A stretch of DNA of 64,000 nt from WHSO01 sp963732875 (GCA_963732875.1 CAVTBD010000002.1:620001-684000), one strand, 5' to 3'; numbered from the stretch's first letter, positions 47,924 through 57,654 are shown. Numbers and translations are program-made. Notes: generated by a model from the letters alone, not told the origin.

Positions 47924-48713
47924 GCTTGGTCTGGGGCTGACACACCGCGCGCGAGGAATCGGTCTGGATGAAGTTGACGATCTCCATCACCGGCGCGTTG
48001 TTCTTGAACATGGCAGCAACATCGGACAGCCGTTCCGACATGGTGCCTTCCTCGGCGAACATCAGGCGGTAAGCCGCGCGCAGCGCGTGAATGTCGTCGC
48101 GCGAGAAGCCGCGCCGCTTGAGCCCGACGATGTTGAGGCCGGAAAGATACGCGCGGTTGCCCATGACCGAGCCGTAGGGGATGACGTCGTTCTCCACGCC
48201 CGACAGGCCGCCCACCATGGCATGGTGGCCGATGCGCACGAACTGGTGCACGCCGGCAAGCCCGCCGAGCACGGCGAAATCGCCGACATGGACGTGGCCG
48301 CCCAGCGTCGCGCAGTTGGCCATCACCACGTTGTTGCCGACATGGCAGTCGTGGGCGATATGCGCCCCCACCATCACCAGGCAGTTGGAGCCGACCGTGG
48401 TCAAGAGGCCACCCCCGGCGGTGCCGGGATGGATGGTCACGTGCTCGCGGATCACGGTGCCGGCGCCGATCTCGATGCGCGACGGTTCGCCCTTGTACTT
48501 GAGGTCCTGGGGCGGCAGGCCGATGGTGGCGAACGGGAACACCTGGCATCCCGCCCCTAGGGCGGTATCGCCGTCGATCACCACGTGGGAGCGCAGCGTC
48601 ACGCCATCGCCGAGCACGACGTCGGCGCCGACCACGCAATAGGGACCGATGGAAACGCTTGCGCCGAACTTGGCGCCGGAAGCGATGATCGCAGTGGGAT
48701 GGATGTCGGTCAT
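47913..48713 (-). CDS. lpxA: UDP-N-acetylglucosamine acyltransferase
   Basis: First enzyme of lipid A synthesis, 266 residues from ATG 48713; the longer frame runs into fabZ. A left-handed beta-helix of hexapeptide repeats covers residues 1-190 (IHPTAIIASGAKFG; GTVIREHVTIHPGTAGGG; VMVGAHIAHDCHVGNN with the catalytic His). The C-terminal helical domain has GLKRRGFSRDDIHALRAAYR. Acyl-chain length cannot be judged by eye. It lies 11 bp after fabZ, the standard lpxD-fabZ-lpxA order. Confidence 0.97.
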   Translation of the reverse strand: MTDIHPTAIIASGAKFGASVSIGPYCVVGADVVLGDGVTLRSHVVIDGDTALGAGCQVFPFATIGLPPQDLKYKGEPSRIEIGAGTVIREHVTIHPGTAGGGLLTTVGSNCLVMVGAHIAHDCHVGNNVVMANCATLGGHVHVGDFAVLGGLAGVHQFVRIGHHAMVGGLSGVENDVIPYGSVMGNRAYLSGLNIVGLKRRGFSRDDIHALRAAYRLMFAEEGTMSERLSDVAAMFKNNAPVMEIVNFIQTDSSRAVCQPQTKRAA

Positions 48714-48724
48714 TTTCGTCTTCG

Positions 48725-49186
48725 TCAATCGTCCAGGATCATGGCGGCGTAAGTCGCTTCGGCCGCGAGGACGCCGTCCACCTTCGCCTCGGCCCTGAAT
48801 TTCCAAACGTTGCGGCGGTTCTGCAGCTTGGTCACATGGACCTTGAGGGTATCGCCGGGCACCACGGGGCGGCGGAACCGGGCGCCTTCCACGGTCATGA
48901 AATAGACCAGCTTGCCTTCGGACTCAGGACCCAGCGTCTCGACCACGAGGACGGCCGCAGTCTGCGCCATGGCCTCGATGATCAGCACGCCCGGCATCAC
49001 CGGACGGCGCGGGAAATGTCCCTGGAAGTACGGCTCGTTGATGGACACGTTCTTGACGCCGATGGCGCTCTCGTTGGCAACCACGTCGTCGACCCGGTCG
49101 ATCATCAGGAAAGGATAGCGGTGCGGGATCATTTCCATGATCCGCTCGACGTTGATGATCTTGCTCTTGTCCTTTCCCGCGTCCAT
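48725..49186 (-). CDS. fabZ: 3-hydroxyacyl-ACP dehydratase FabZ
   Basis: Hot-dog-fold dehydratase of 153 residues from type II fatty acid synthesis. The catalytic His is in EPYFQGHFPRRPVMPGVLI and the catalytic Glu in the following helix IEAMAQTAAVL. The N-terminus INVERIMEMIPHRYPFLMID is characteristic. It uses the same 3-hydroxyacyl-ACP pool as LpxA and LpxD, which explains the gene pairing. The gap to lpxD is 9 bp. Confidence 0.97.
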   Translation of the reverse strand: MDAGKDKSKIINVERIMEMIPHRYPFLMIDRVDDVVANESAIGVKNVSINEPYFQGHFPRRPVMPGVLIIEAMAQTAAVLVVETLGPESEGKLVYFMTVEGARFRRPVVPGDTLKVHVTKLQNRRNVWKFRAEAKVDGVLAAEATYAAMILDD

Positions 49187-49195
49187 GTCCGACTG

Positions 49196-50218
49196 TCACC
49201 CGTTCTTCTTCGTTGTCGCCAGACGCTTGAGCGCCGCATACTGGCGCCAGAACTCCTTGTGCGGCATCGCCGGCGATCCGATCACCGTGCTTCCGGCCGG
49301 GACGTCCGTCATGACCCCGGCCTGGGCACCGATCTTCACGCCCGTACCGACGGTGATATGGCCGGCAATGCCCGCCTGCCCTCCGATTACCACATAATCG
49401 CCGAGCGTGGTACTGCCGGAGATTCCGACATGGGCCACGATCACGCAGCACTTCCCCAAGCGAACGTTGTGCCCGATCTGGACCAGATTATCAATGATGC
49501 AGCCGTCGCCGATCACGGTGTCGGGACCCGAGCCACGGTCGATGGTGCTGTTGGCGCCGACCTCGACGTCGTTGCCGACGAGCACGCGGCCGAGCTGCGG
49601 GATATGGAGGTGCCCGGAGGCGTCGGAGGCATAGCCGAAGCCATCCTCGCCTAGCCGCGCACCAGCGTAGATGCGCACACGGTCGCCGAGCAGGCTGTAG
49701 CGGATCGAAACCGAGGGCGCGATCACGCAGTCGGCACCGAGCCGCACGCCGGGGCCGATCACCGCATTGGCGCCGATCACGGAGCGCGGACCGATCTCCG
49801 CATGGGGCCCGATCACCGCACCGGGCTCGACGCGGCAGCCCTCGCCGAGGCGCGCGCTCGCGTCGACATGGGCGCCGGCGGCGACGGTGCCGCCGGATAC
49901 GCCGTCCGGATAGAAGGCGCGCGCGGTCAGCGCGTAGCCGCGATAGGGGTCCTTTGCCACCAGCAGCGCCATGCCCGACGGTGGTTGGGCCTTGAGGTCG
50001 GAGGCGACGATGCAGGCGCCAGCCTTCGACCGACTGAAGGCCTCGGCATAGGAAGGATTGTCGAGAAAGCTGACGTCGCCGGGGCCGGCGGTGGCGAGCG
50101 GCGCCACGTCCGAGAACACGGCTTCCGGATCGCCGGTGCCGATCTCGGCGCCCGCGATCCCGGCGAGGGCACCGAGAGTGAAAGGCCCGGCCACCTGAAA
50201 GAAGCGCGGGTCCGCCAT
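49196..50218 (-). CDS. lpxD: UDP-3-O-acylglucosamine N-acyltransferase
   Basis: Third acylation enzyme of lipid A synthesis, 340 residues. A uridine-binding N-terminal domain (about 1-105, VSFLDNPSYAEAFSRSKAGA) precedes a left-handed beta-helix with many hexapeptide repeats (VIGPHAEIGPRSVIGANAVI). The catalytic His is in CIIDNLVQIGHNVRLGKCCV, and GISGSTTLGDYVVIGGQAGI is also conserved. A C-terminal helix ends at KEFWRQYAALKRLA. It lies 11 bp after skp in the envelope operon. Confidence 0.97.
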   Translation of the reverse strand: MADPRFFQVAGPFTLGALAGIAGAEIGTGDPEAVFSDVAPLATAGPGDVSFLDNPSYAEAFSRSKAGACIVASDLKAQPPSGMALLVAKDPYRGYALTARAFYPDGVSGGTVAAGAHVDASARLGEGCRVEPGAVIGPHAEIGPRSVIGANAVIGPGVRLGADCVIAPSVSIRYSLLGDRVRIYAGARLGEDGFGYASDASGHLHIPQLGRVLVGNDVEVGANSTIDRGSGPDTVIGDGCIIDNLVQIGHNVRLGKCCVIVAHVGISGSTTLGDYVVIGGQAGIAGHITVGTGVKIGAQAGVMTDVPAGSTVIGSPAMPHKEFWRQYAALKRLATTKKNG

Positions 50219-50229
50219 GAGCGCCTCGC

Positions 50230-50820
50230 CTACTTCTTCACTTTCTTGGCGATCGCAGGAACGTCGAGCTTGGGCAGATCACGGTCGAGCTGCGTCAGCA
50301 CCTCCTTGGTGATGTCGTAGCGTCCTGCGACATAATTGATGTCCGGATTCAGGAAGATGACCATGTCGATGCCCTTCTCGGCGACAATCTTGTCCCGGAT
50401 CGGACGCAGCTTGTTGAAGATTACCTGCTGGACTTCGTGGAAGGTCCTCTGCAGGTTCTGGCCGCGCTGCTGCTCGGCGCTCGAGATCCTGCTGTTGGCG
50501 GACGCTTCCTTCTGGCGGAACTCGCGCTCGCGCGTCTGGAACGCCTGAGGCGCCAGGATGGTCTTCTGGCGCTGCAGTTCCTCCCACGCGGGGCGGAGCT
50601 CCTTCTCCATGGAAGATATCTCCTCCTTCTGCGCCTTGACCTCCTTGTTGTAATAGACCTGCCATGCCTTACCGGCATGGGACTCCCGCATGATCACGCG
50701 CATATCGAGCACAGCGATCACGGGCGCCTTGAGCTTCTTGTCCTGGGCGTGGGCCGTAGCAGGCGCGAGCAGCGACAGCGTAACGGCCAAAATCCCAAAA
50801 TATCTTCCGATAGCAATCAT
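50230..50820 (-). CDS. skp: OmpH/Skp family periplasmic chaperone
   Basis: Periplasmic chaperone of 196 residues with a signal peptide (about 1-25, ATAHAQ). The remainder is mainly long amphipathic helices that form the tentacles of the Skp trimer (about 60-135, KEEISSMEKELRPAWEELQ). A C-terminal segment resembles OmpH (GIDMVIFLNPDINYVAGRYD). It delivers unfolded outer-membrane proteins to BamA, encoded 9 bp upstream in the same operon. Confidence 0.92.
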   Translation of the reverse strand: MIAIGRYFGILAVTLSLLAPATAHAQDKKLKAPVIAVLDMRVIMRESHAGKAWQVYYNKEVKAQKEEISSMEKELRPAWEELQRQKTILAPQAFQTREREFRQKEASANSRISSAEQQRGQNLQRTFHEVQQVIFNKLRPIRDKIVAEKGIDMVIFLNPDINYVAGRYDITKEVLTQLDRDLPKLDVPAIAKKVKK

Positions 50821-50829
50821 GTTCGCAAC

Positions 50830-53139
50830 CTAGAATCCTGCACCAAGCTTGAAACTGAAGATCTCGGTCTTGTCGAAACTCGCCTCACGTACCGCCTTGG
50901 CGAAATTGACCCGGACCGAGCCGAATGGGGTGGACACTCCTATGCCGATACCGACCGACATACGGACGAGATCGTCTTCTTCAATGCCGCTGCCGCTTTC
51001 GTTGGGATCGATCAGGGTCCCCATATCGGAGAAGATGAACCCGCGCGGCTTGTAAGTCGTCGACGCTCCGATGGGAATCGCGGCCTCCGCTGTCGCTGTC
51101 GCATATTTGATACCGCCGAGCGCATCGCCGGTCGCCGAATTGCGCGGACCTATACCACCCTGAGCGAAGCCGCGCAGGTTGTCGCCACCGACGAAATAGC
51201 GGTCGTCGATGCGAATGTCCTTCCCCAAGGGTATAATATATCCCGCTTCAGCACCGAAGTGCAAAACCCAGTCGAATACGCCCTTGTAATAGGTATCTCC
51301 GGTGACACGGTTTCTCAGGAACCGGTTGTCGCCGCCGACGCCCGCGAATTCGTTGGTCAGACGGAAGAGGTAGCCCTCGGTGGGGTCGAGCCGGCTGTCC
51401 CGGGTATCGTAGGCCAGCGTCTGACCGACCAACGAGGTCAACGCCGTTCCCTCCTGGCGCTTGACGAACAGCGAGGCGCTGTCGTCGACGGCACTGACCT
51501 TCTTCTCCTCGAGGCGGTAGTTGAGGCTCTGGCTGAGGCGCTCGTTGTAATTGAATCCGGTCCGCAGGCCGAAGCCCGTCTTGTCCTGCTCGAAGGTGAT
51601 CGAATTGGTTTTCTTCAGCCTGGTATTGAACAGGTCGAAACCCGCCGACATGTTGCGTTCGAGGAAGTACGGCTCGGTGAAGCTGATGTTGTACTCCTGC
51701 GATTTGGTGCCGAGGCTCGCACTGAACGAGAGCTTCTGCCCCTTGCCGAGCAAGTTGCGCTCCGACAGCGAAAACTGCGTGATCAGGCCCTGGGTCGAGG
51801 AAATGCCGGCACCGACGGAGACCGCGCCGGTCGACTGCTCCTGCACCTTGACCTTGATGACGGTCTGGTCCGGCGCGGAGCCCGGTACCTGGTCGAAGGT
51901 CACCTTCTTGAAGTAGCCGAGATCGCGGATGCGCTGCTGCGACAGCCGGTACTTTGCGGCGTTGAACGCGTCACCTTCCACCAGCCGGAATTCGCGCCGG
52001 ATCACGCGGTCCTCGGTGCGGACGTTACCGCTGATATCGATCCGCTGGACGAAGGTGCGCGGCCCCTCGCGGATATCGAAAACCATGTTGACGATCCGCT
52101 TCTTTCGGTCGCGCTCGGGATTGGGGCGCACCTCCACGAAAGCGTAACCGAGCGTACCGACAGCGTCGGTCAGTTTGTTGACCGTGTTCTCGACCTCGTT
52201 GGCGTTGTAGGTATCGCCCTTTTCGAAGGTGACGTTCTTGTAGAGGTTCTTGACGTCGAGCTTCTTGAGCTGGCTGTTGATCTTGACGCCGCCGAACTTG
52301 TAGCGCGGCCCCTCCTCTACCGTGAAGGTGAGGTAGAAGCTGGTACGGTCCGGACTCAATTCGGCAGTCGCCGACAGCACGGTAAACTCGGGATAGCCGT
52401 GGGCAAGGTAATAGCGGCGCAGCAGCTCCTGGTCGAAGGCAAGCCGGTCGGGATCGTACACGTCGTCCCCGGTCAGGAAGCTCCACCAGCGATGCTCCGC
52501 GCTACCGATCACCGACTTCAGACGCGAGTCCGAATAGGCCTTGTTGCCGATGAAGGTGATCTTGCGGATGCTGGTGGGCGGCCCCTCGGTGATCTCGAAC
52601 ACGACGTCGACACGATTCTGCGAACGCTGGATCACCTTCGGCTCGACCTGTGCGGCGAACCGGCCCTGGCGCCGGTAGAGGTCCTGGATGCGCTTCACGT
52701 CGTTCTGCACCCGCGTGCGGGTATAGACCACGCGCGAGCGAAGCTGGACCTCCTGGTTGAGGCTGTCCGTGGAAACCACGTCGTTGCCCTCGAATGCGAC
52801 GCGGTTGATGATCGGGTTCTCGGTCACCTTGACGATCACCACGTCGCCCTCGCGGCGGATGGAGACGTCGGAGAACAGGCCCGTGGCGAACAGGCTCTTG
52901 AGGGAGGCGTCGACCTCCTTGGGATCGTAGGGCTGCCCGGCGCGCAGCTGAATGTAGGATTTTACCGTCTCTGGCTCGATACGCTCGATGCCCTCCACGC
53001 GGATCTCGCGAATGATGGGCCCCGTCCCGTCGCTTTGCGCCATCGCGGGCACGACGGCAAACAACGTGGCCACCCAGAACAGTGCGCCCAGCAGCAGCGC
53101 AAGTCCCGTCCCCGGCCGCGCACGCGCGGAACGCGTCAT
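50830..53139 (-). CDS. bamA: Outer membrane assembly factor BamA
   Basis: Core of the outer-membrane protein insertion machine, 769 residues. A signal peptide covers about 1-35. Five POTRA domains follow to about residue 425 (IREIRVEGIERIEPETVKSY starts the first). The 16-strand barrel contains the conserved VGGDNLRGFAQGGIGPRN region (loop 6 VRGF/Y-type motif). The chain ends FSFKLGAGF with the C-terminal Phe typical of barrels. Its start overlaps the rseP stop by 4 bp, the classical rseP-bamA-skp-lpxD order. Confidence 0.97.
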   Translation of the reverse strand: MTRSARARPGTGLALLLGALFWVATLFAVVPAMAQSDGTGPIIREIRVEGIERIEPETVKSYIQLRAGQPYDPKEVDASLKSLFATGLFSDVSIRREGDVVIVKVTENPIINRVAFEGNDVVSTDSLNQEVQLRSRVVYTRTRVQNDVKRIQDLYRRQGRFAAQVEPKVIQRSQNRVDVVFEITEGPPTSIRKITFIGNKAYSDSRLKSVIGSAEHRWWSFLTGDDVYDPDRLAFDQELLRRYYLAHGYPEFTVLSATAELSPDRTSFYLTFTVEEGPRYKFGGVKINSQLKKLDVKNLYKNVTFEKGDTYNANEVENTVNKLTDAVGTLGYAFVEVRPNPERDRKKRIVNMVFDIREGPRTFVQRIDISGNVRTEDRVIRREFRLVEGDAFNAAKYRLSQQRIRDLGYFKKVTFDQVPGSAPDQTVIKVKVQEQSTGAVSVGAGISSTQGLITQFSLSERNLLGKGQKLSFSASLGTKSQEYNISFTEPYFLERNMSAGFDLFNTRLKKTNSITFEQDKTGFGLRTGFNYNERLSQSLNYRLEEKKVSAVDDSASLFVKRQEGTALTSLVGQTLAYDTRDSRLDPTEGYLFRLTNEFAGVGGDNRFLRNRVTGDTYYKGVFDWVLHFGAEAGYIIPLGKDIRIDDRYFVGGDNLRGFAQGGIGPRNSATGDALGGIKYATATAEAAIPIGASTTYKPRGFIFSDMGTLIDPNESGSGIEEDDLVRMSVGIGIGVSTPFGSVRVNFAKAVREASFDKTEIFSFKLGAGF

Positions 53140-54263
53140 CCCACGAGTCCTTTGAAGAACTGGGTAATGCCGTCGAACCGCGACAGGTCCTGTATGGTCA
53201 CGAACACGAACAACGCGATCACCAGACCCAGGCCGATGCGGAATCCGATTTCCATGGCGCGATCGCTCACGGGACGGCCGCGTGCGGCCTCGATGCCGTA
53301 GAACACGAGGTGCCCACCGTCCAGCATCGGCACCGGGAACAGGTTGATCAGGCCGAGGTTGATCGACAGAACCGCGAGGAACCAGAACACCTGCGCCAGG
53401 CCCACCTGGGCTACCTGACCCGACATCTGGGCGATACGGATGGGACCGCCCAGGTCCTCGGCCGAACGCGTCCCCATGACGATCTGCCCGACCGCCTGCA
53501 GGGTGAAATAAGATAGCCGCACGGTTTCGCTGGCGGCCGCGGTCACGGCACCGAGCGGGCCATAGCGCTTGAGCTCGGTACCGCTGCGGCTGACCCCGAG
53601 CAGGCCGATCTCGGAGCGGTTGCCGAAACGATCCACCAGCTCGGACTTCTTGGGCACCGCCTTGAGGTCGAGGGACTTGCCGTCACGCATGACGGTGATG
53701 GTGAGGGGCTGGCCCGGCGCCATGCGGACGATGCGCTGGACATCCTCGAACCGCTCGATCTTCGTGCCGTCGATGGCGGTGATGCGGTCGCCGGGTTTCA
53801 GGCCGGCGGCTTCGGCGGCGCTGCCCGCCGTCACCTGACCGATGTCGGGCGGCGTGAACGGCTGACCGGCGGTCATGAACAGCAGCGACAGGATGATGAT
53901 GGCCAGCACGAAATTGGCGATCGGCCCCGCCGCCACGACGGCCGCACGCTGACCGACGCGCTTATGGTGGAAGGAAACCTCCTTTTCGTCCTCGGTCAGC
54001 TCGTGGGCATCGGGGCCGGTCGCAACGTTCTCGCCGAACATCTTTACGTAGCCACCCAGCGGCAGCAGGCTCACCTTCCAGCGCGTGCCGCTGGGCGTGT
54101 TCCAGCCGAACAGCTCCGGGCCGAAACCGATCGAGAACACCTCGACGCGCACGCCGTTGCGGCGCGCGAGCGTGTAATGCCCGAGCTCGTGGAAAAAGAC
54201 GATAACCGTGAGGATGAACAGGAACGCGGCGCCGTGGGTCCAGATCAGGGTGAGGATTTCCAT
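53136..54263 (-). CDS. rseP: Site-2 protease RseP
   Basis: Intramembrane zinc metalloprotease of 375 residues. The zinc site is FFHELGHYTLARRNGV (HExxH) in the first helix, with the third ligand in the later FPVPMLDGGHLVFYGI helix (LDG). One PDZ domain lies between them (about 125-215, VTAGSAAEAAGLKPGDRITA). E. coli RseP has two PDZ domains; the shorter alphaproteobacterial form has one. It probably cleaves anti-sigma factors and remnant signal peptides. It sits upstream of bamA with 4-bp overlap. Confidence 0.95.
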   Translation of the reverse strand: MEILTLIWTHGAAFLFILTVIVFFHELGHYTLARRNGVRVEVFSIGFGPELFGWNTPSGTRWKVSLLPLGGYVKMFGENVATGPDAHELTEDEKEVSFHHKRVGQRAAVVAAGPIANFVLAIIILSLLFMTAGQPFTPPDIGQVTAGSAAEAAGLKPGDRITAIDGTKIERFEDVQRIVRMAPGQPLTITVMRDGKSLDLKAVPKKSELVDRFGNRSEIGLLGVSRSGTELKRYGPLGAVTAAASETVRLSYFTLQAVGQIVMGTRSAEDLGGPIRIAQMSGQVAQVGLAQVFWFLAVLSINLGLINLFPVPMLDGGHLVFYGIEAARGRPVSDRAMEIGFRIGLGLVIALFVFVTIQDLSRFDGITQFFKGLVG

Positions 54264-54329
54264 TCTATTCCTGCGCCGTTGAGCCGAGGCGCTCTGCCGA
54301 GGCTTAAGCGTTACACCTCAGGGCCCGAC

Positions 54330-55532
54330 TCAGCGCCGGGCCCCATACTTCTCGACCTGTTTGCGGGCGAGCGCCCGCGCGGCACGGTCCACCGCAATCA
54401 CGTCTTCGACGGAGGCGGCCGTGCCCCGGGGACCCGCCGCCAATACCTCGGACACCACAGCGATGATGTCGAGGAAGCCGATCGCGCCGTCGAGGAAGCC
54501 CTGCACCGCGACCTCGTTGGCGGCGTTGAGGACTGTAGGGGCCGCCCCCCCGGTTTTCAAGGCTTGTCTTGCCACCTCAAGGGCCGGGAATCGTTGAGGA
54601 TCCGGGGACCGGAAGGTGAGCTGCCCCACCTTCGCGAGATCCAGCCGGGCCGCCGGCGAGCCCTGCCGCCGAGGCCAGGCCAGCGCATAGGCTATCGGGG
54701 TACGCATATCGGGCGTGCCGAGCTGCGCCAGCACCGAGCCGTCGGTGTAGCCGACCAGGGAATGCACCACCGACTGGGGGTGGATCAGCACCTCGATGCG
54801 CGCCTCGGGCAGCGGAAACAGGAAGCTCGCCTCGATCACCTCGAGGCCCTTGTTCATCATGGTCGCCGAATCGACCGAAATCTTGGCGCCCATGTCCCAG
54901 TTGGGATGGGCCACCGCCTGGGCCGGCGTCACGTCGCGCATGCGCGCGAGATCGAGGTCGAGGAACGGGCCGCCCGAGGCCGTCAGGATGATTCGCTCGA
55001 TCGCATCGACGTTGTCGAAGTCGAACACCTGGAAAATGGCGCTGTGCTCGGAATCGACCGGCAGCAGCGTGGCGCCGGAACGCGCGACCTCCGCCAGCAC
55101 GACGTCGCCCGCGCACACCAGGCATTCCTTGTTGGCGAGCGCCACGGTCGCGCCCTGGGCTACCGCCGCCAGCGTCGGCCTGAGCCCGGCGGCCCCGACG
55201 ATCGCCGCCATCACCCAGTCCGCCTCGACCGTGGCGGCCTCGACCAGCGCGTCTTCCCCCGCGGCGACCGCGACGTTGGTGCCCTTGAGGGCATCCTTGA
55301 GAGCACCGTAGAGCCCTTCATCGGCGATCACGGCAAGGCGCGGGCGCAGCTCGCGGGCCTGTTCGGCCAGCAGGGCCACGTTGGTGCGCGCGGTCAGGGC
55401 GGCGATCTCATAGGCACCGGGATCGCGGCGCAGCATATCCACCGTGTTGCGCCCGACCGAGCCGGTCGAGCCGAGGATGCTGACGCGCCTGGGACGCGCG
55501 CCTGTCGCGGGATGCTCGAATGTCAGTGCCAT
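54330..55532 (-). CDS. dxr: 1-deoxy-D-xylulose 5-phosphate reductoisomerase
   Basis: Second enzyme of the non-mevalonate isoprenoid pathway, 400 residues from ATG 55532; the open frame upstream is cdsA read out of register. The NADPH-binding VSILGSTGSVGRNTVDML is near the N-terminus. Metal and substrate residues lie in LLPVDSEHSAIFQ, ILTASGGPF, MGAKISVDSATMMNKGLE and VLIHPQSVVHSLV. It starts 10 bp inside the end of cdsA. Its product feeds UppS, encoded two genes upstream. Confidence 0.97.
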   Translation of the reverse strand: MALTFEHPATGARPRRVSILGSTGSVGRNTVDMLRRDPGAYEIAALTARTNVALLAEQARELRPRLAVIADEGLYGALKDALKGTNVAVAAGEDALVEAATVEADWVMAAIVGAAGLRPTLAAVAQGATVALANKECLVCAGDVVLAEVARSGATLLPVDSEHSAIFQVFDFDNVDAIERIILTASGGPFLDLDLARMRDVTPAQAVAHPNWDMGAKISVDSATMMNKGLEVIEASFLFPLPEARIEVLIHPQSVVHSLVGYTDGSVLAQLGTPDMRTPIAYALAWPRRQGSPAARLDLAKVGQLTFRSPDPQRFPALEVARQALKTGGAAPTVLNAANEVAVQGFLDGAIGFLDIIAVVSEVLAAGPRGTAASVEDVIAVDRAARALARKQVEKYGARR

Positions 55533-56368
55533 AGGAATCCTGCGTTGTCGCCGGCTGCCACCGCGCCCGCCAACAGGGCCGCGGCCGCCAGCAGCCCGTC
55601 CACGCGATCGAACAGGCCACCGTGGCCCGGTATGATAGAGCCTGAATCCTTCACGGCAAAATGCCGTTTGACCCAGGATTCCAGAAGATCCCCGGCCTGG
55701 GAGGCGAGGCTGACGACGAGGCCCGCGAGCGCCAGCCGAAGCGGGTTGCCCCCCGCCGGCATGAGCGCGAAGGCCGCCGCCACGGCCGCGGCGGCGAGGG
55801 TGCCGCCGGCGAACCCGGCCCAGGTCTTGCCGGGGCTGACGGCGGGAGCGAGCCGGGGACCGCCGATCAGTTTGCCGGTGATATAGCCACCGCTGTCGGT
55901 CGCCCATACCACCGCGAACAGCCAGTAGAGCGTGATGCGGCCATGGTCGGGATCGCTCCGCAGGAACAGGAGCGCCGCCGCCGGCACCACGATATAGGGC
56001 ACGCCGAGGGCGAAGGCCGCCCGGCCCAAGGGGTCGAGGCCGCGGGCCAGCACGAACACCGCGACGGCACCGAGGACCGCCGCGATGCAGGCGTTGCCGG
56101 GAAAGCCGAACGCAGCGAGAGCGAAGGCCGACAGCGCCGACGTGACGAACAGTGCCGCCGCCGCGGGCGGCTGCGGGCGCCACAGCGGGCGTGCCCCGGC
56201 GCCGGCAAGACAAAGCTCCGGCCACTCGCGCGCCATCAGCACTGTCGCAACGCCGATCAGCAGCGTGAACCAGGCATCGCCGGCATGGACGGCAGCGAGT
56301 GCCGCGCCGGCCAACACGCCGGCCGATATCAGTCGCATGCCGAGCCCGGAAAAGGCGCCGTCAGACAC
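55523..56368 (-). CDS. cdsA: Phosphatidate cytidylyltransferase
   Basis: Makes CDP-diacylglycerol for phospholipid synthesis; 281 residues with about eight transmembrane helices. The signature in the C-terminal part is ESWVKRHFAVKDSGSIIPGH followed by GGLFDRVDGLL, which holds the metal-binding acidic residues. It overlaps both neighbours: its start overlaps the uppS stop by 8 bp and its end overlaps the dxr start by 10 bp, indicating tight coupling. Confidence 0.95.
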   Translation of the reverse strand: MSDGAFSGLGMRLISAGVLAGAALAAVHAGDAWFTLLIGVATVLMAREWPELCLAGAGARPLWRPQPPAAAALFVTSALSAFALAAFGFPGNACIAAVLGAVAVFVLARGLDPLGRAAFALGVPYIVVPAAALLFLRSDPDHGRITLYWLFAVVWATDSGGYITGKLIGGPRLAPAVSPGKTWAGFAGGTLAAAAVAAAFALMPAGGNPLRLALAGLVVSLASQAGDLLESWVKRHFAVKDSGSIIPGHGGLFDRVDGLLAAAALLAGAVAAGDNAGFLWH

Positions 56369-57089
56369 CAGAGGCGCCGTAACGGCGTTCGCGCCGGCCG
56401 TATTCGGTTACTGCCGCCTCGAGGTCGCGCTTGGAGAAATCCGGCCACAGGATATCGAGGAACACGAACTCCGAATAGGCCGTCTGCCACAGGAGGAAAT
56501 TGGAGACGCGTTTTTCGCCCGAGGTCCGGATGAGCAGATCGGGATCGGGCAGGCCGGCGGTCTGGAGCCAGCCGGTGAAGCGCTCCTCCGTGATGTCGCC
56601 GGGATCGAGCCGCCCGGCACGGACCTCCTCGGCGGCGCGGCGGGCGGCCTGGGCGATGTCGGCGCGGCCGCCGTAATTGAGCGCGAGCGTGAGCGTGAGC
56701 GCGTTGTTGGCCCGCGTCAGCGACTCGCCTTCCTCCATCAGGGCGGCGATCTCGCGCGAGAACGCGCCACGATCGCCGATCACGCGCAGGCGGACGTTGT
56801 TCTTGTGCAGGTCCGCGATCTCGCTGCGCAGATAGCGCTCGAGCAGCCCCATCAGGTCCATGATCTCGCCGCGCGGGCGCTTCCAGTTCTCCGACGAGAA
56901 CCCGAACAGGGTGAGATAAGAGATGCCGAGGTCGACCGAGGCCTCGACCGTGCGGCGCACGGCCTCCGCACCCTGGCGATGTCCGGCGGCGCGAGGCAGT
57001 CCCTTGGAGGCGGCCCAGCGGCCGTTGCCATCCATGATGATGGCAACGTGCTGGGGAACCTCCCGGCGTATCTCCTCGGGCACCGCCAT
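56361..57089 (-). CDS. uppS: Undecaprenyl diphosphate synthase
   Basis: Cis-prenyltransferase of 242 residues making the C55 carrier for peptidoglycan and polysaccharide. The catalytic Asp and diphosphate loop are in VAIIMDGNGRWAASKGLPR, followed by AGHRQGAEAVRR. Later motifs are LTLFGFSSENWKRP and DLLIRTSGEKRVSNFLLWQ. It lies 4 bp after frr. The C55 product length is assumed from the family, not seen. Confidence 0.97.
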   Translation of the reverse strand: MAVPEEIRREVPQHVAIIMDGNGRWAASKGLPRAAGHRQGAEAVRRTVEASVDLGISYLTLFGFSSENWKRPRGEIMDLMGLLERYLRSEIADLHKNNVRLRVIGDRGAFSREIAALMEEGESLTRANNALTLTLALNYGGRADIAQAARRAAEEVRAGRLDPGDITEERFTGWLQTAGLPDPDLLIRTSGEKRVSNFLLWQTAYSEFVFLDILWPDFSKRDLEAAVTEYGRRERRYGASGV

Positions 57090-57093
57090 GGCC

Positions 57094-57651
57094 TTATATC
57101 TGCCTGATTTCCTTGTCTTTTTCCGCGAGGAGCGCGTCGATGTCCTTGATCACGCGATCGGTCATCTTCTGGATCTCGTCGGCACGGCCGTGATGCTCAT
57201 CCTCGGAAATGTCGCCGTCCTTCTCCATCTTCTTGAGTTGGTCCATGCCGTCGCGGCGCACGTTGCGCACCGATACCCGCGCCTGCTCGGCGTAACGATG
57301 GGCGACCTTGGCAAGCTCGTCGCGGCGCTCGGCGGACAGCTCCGGCACCGGTACCCGCACGGTCTGGCCGTCGGACGCCGGGTTGAGGCCGAGGCCGGCG
57401 TCACGGATGCCCTTCTCGACGGCGGACACGTTGCCGCGGTCCCACACGTTGACCACCAGCAGCCGGGCTTCCGGCACCGACACGGTGGCAAGCTGGTTGA
57501 GCGGCATCTCCGAGCCGTAGGCGTTGACCACCACGCGGTCGAGCAGGCTGGTCGACGCACGGCCCGTGCGCAGGCCCGCCAGCTCCTCGTGGAGGACGTT
57601 GACGGCGCCCTGCATACGGTGCTGCAGGTCCTTCATGTTGAAATCGGCCAT
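57094..57651 (-). CDS. frr: Ribosome recycling factor
   Basis: Splits post-termination ribosomes together with EF-G; 185 residues, an all-helical stem plus small beta head. Recognised from LAGLRTGRASTSLLDRVVV, PEARLLVVNVWDRGNVSAVE, GLNPASDGQTVRVPVPELS and the C-terminal coiled helix (KMTDRVIKDIDALLAEKDKE). It is 3 bp after pyrH in the conserved rpsB-tsf-pyrH-frr cluster. Confidence 0.98.
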   Translation of the reverse strand: MADFNMKDLQHRMQGAVNVLHEELAGLRTGRASTSLLDRVVVNAYGSEMPLNQLATVSVPEARLLVVNVWDRGNVSAVEKGIRDAGLGLNPASDGQTVRVPVPELSAERRDELAKVAHRYAEQARVSVRNVRRDGMDQLKKMEKDGDISEDEHHGRADEIQKMTDRVIKDIDALLAEKDKEIRQI

Positions 57652-57654
57652 TGC

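Noticed and set aside
50437..53301. Long plus-strand frame opposite bamA and skp
   Set aside because: No domain features and composition typical of antisense reading; bamA on the other strand is unambiguous.
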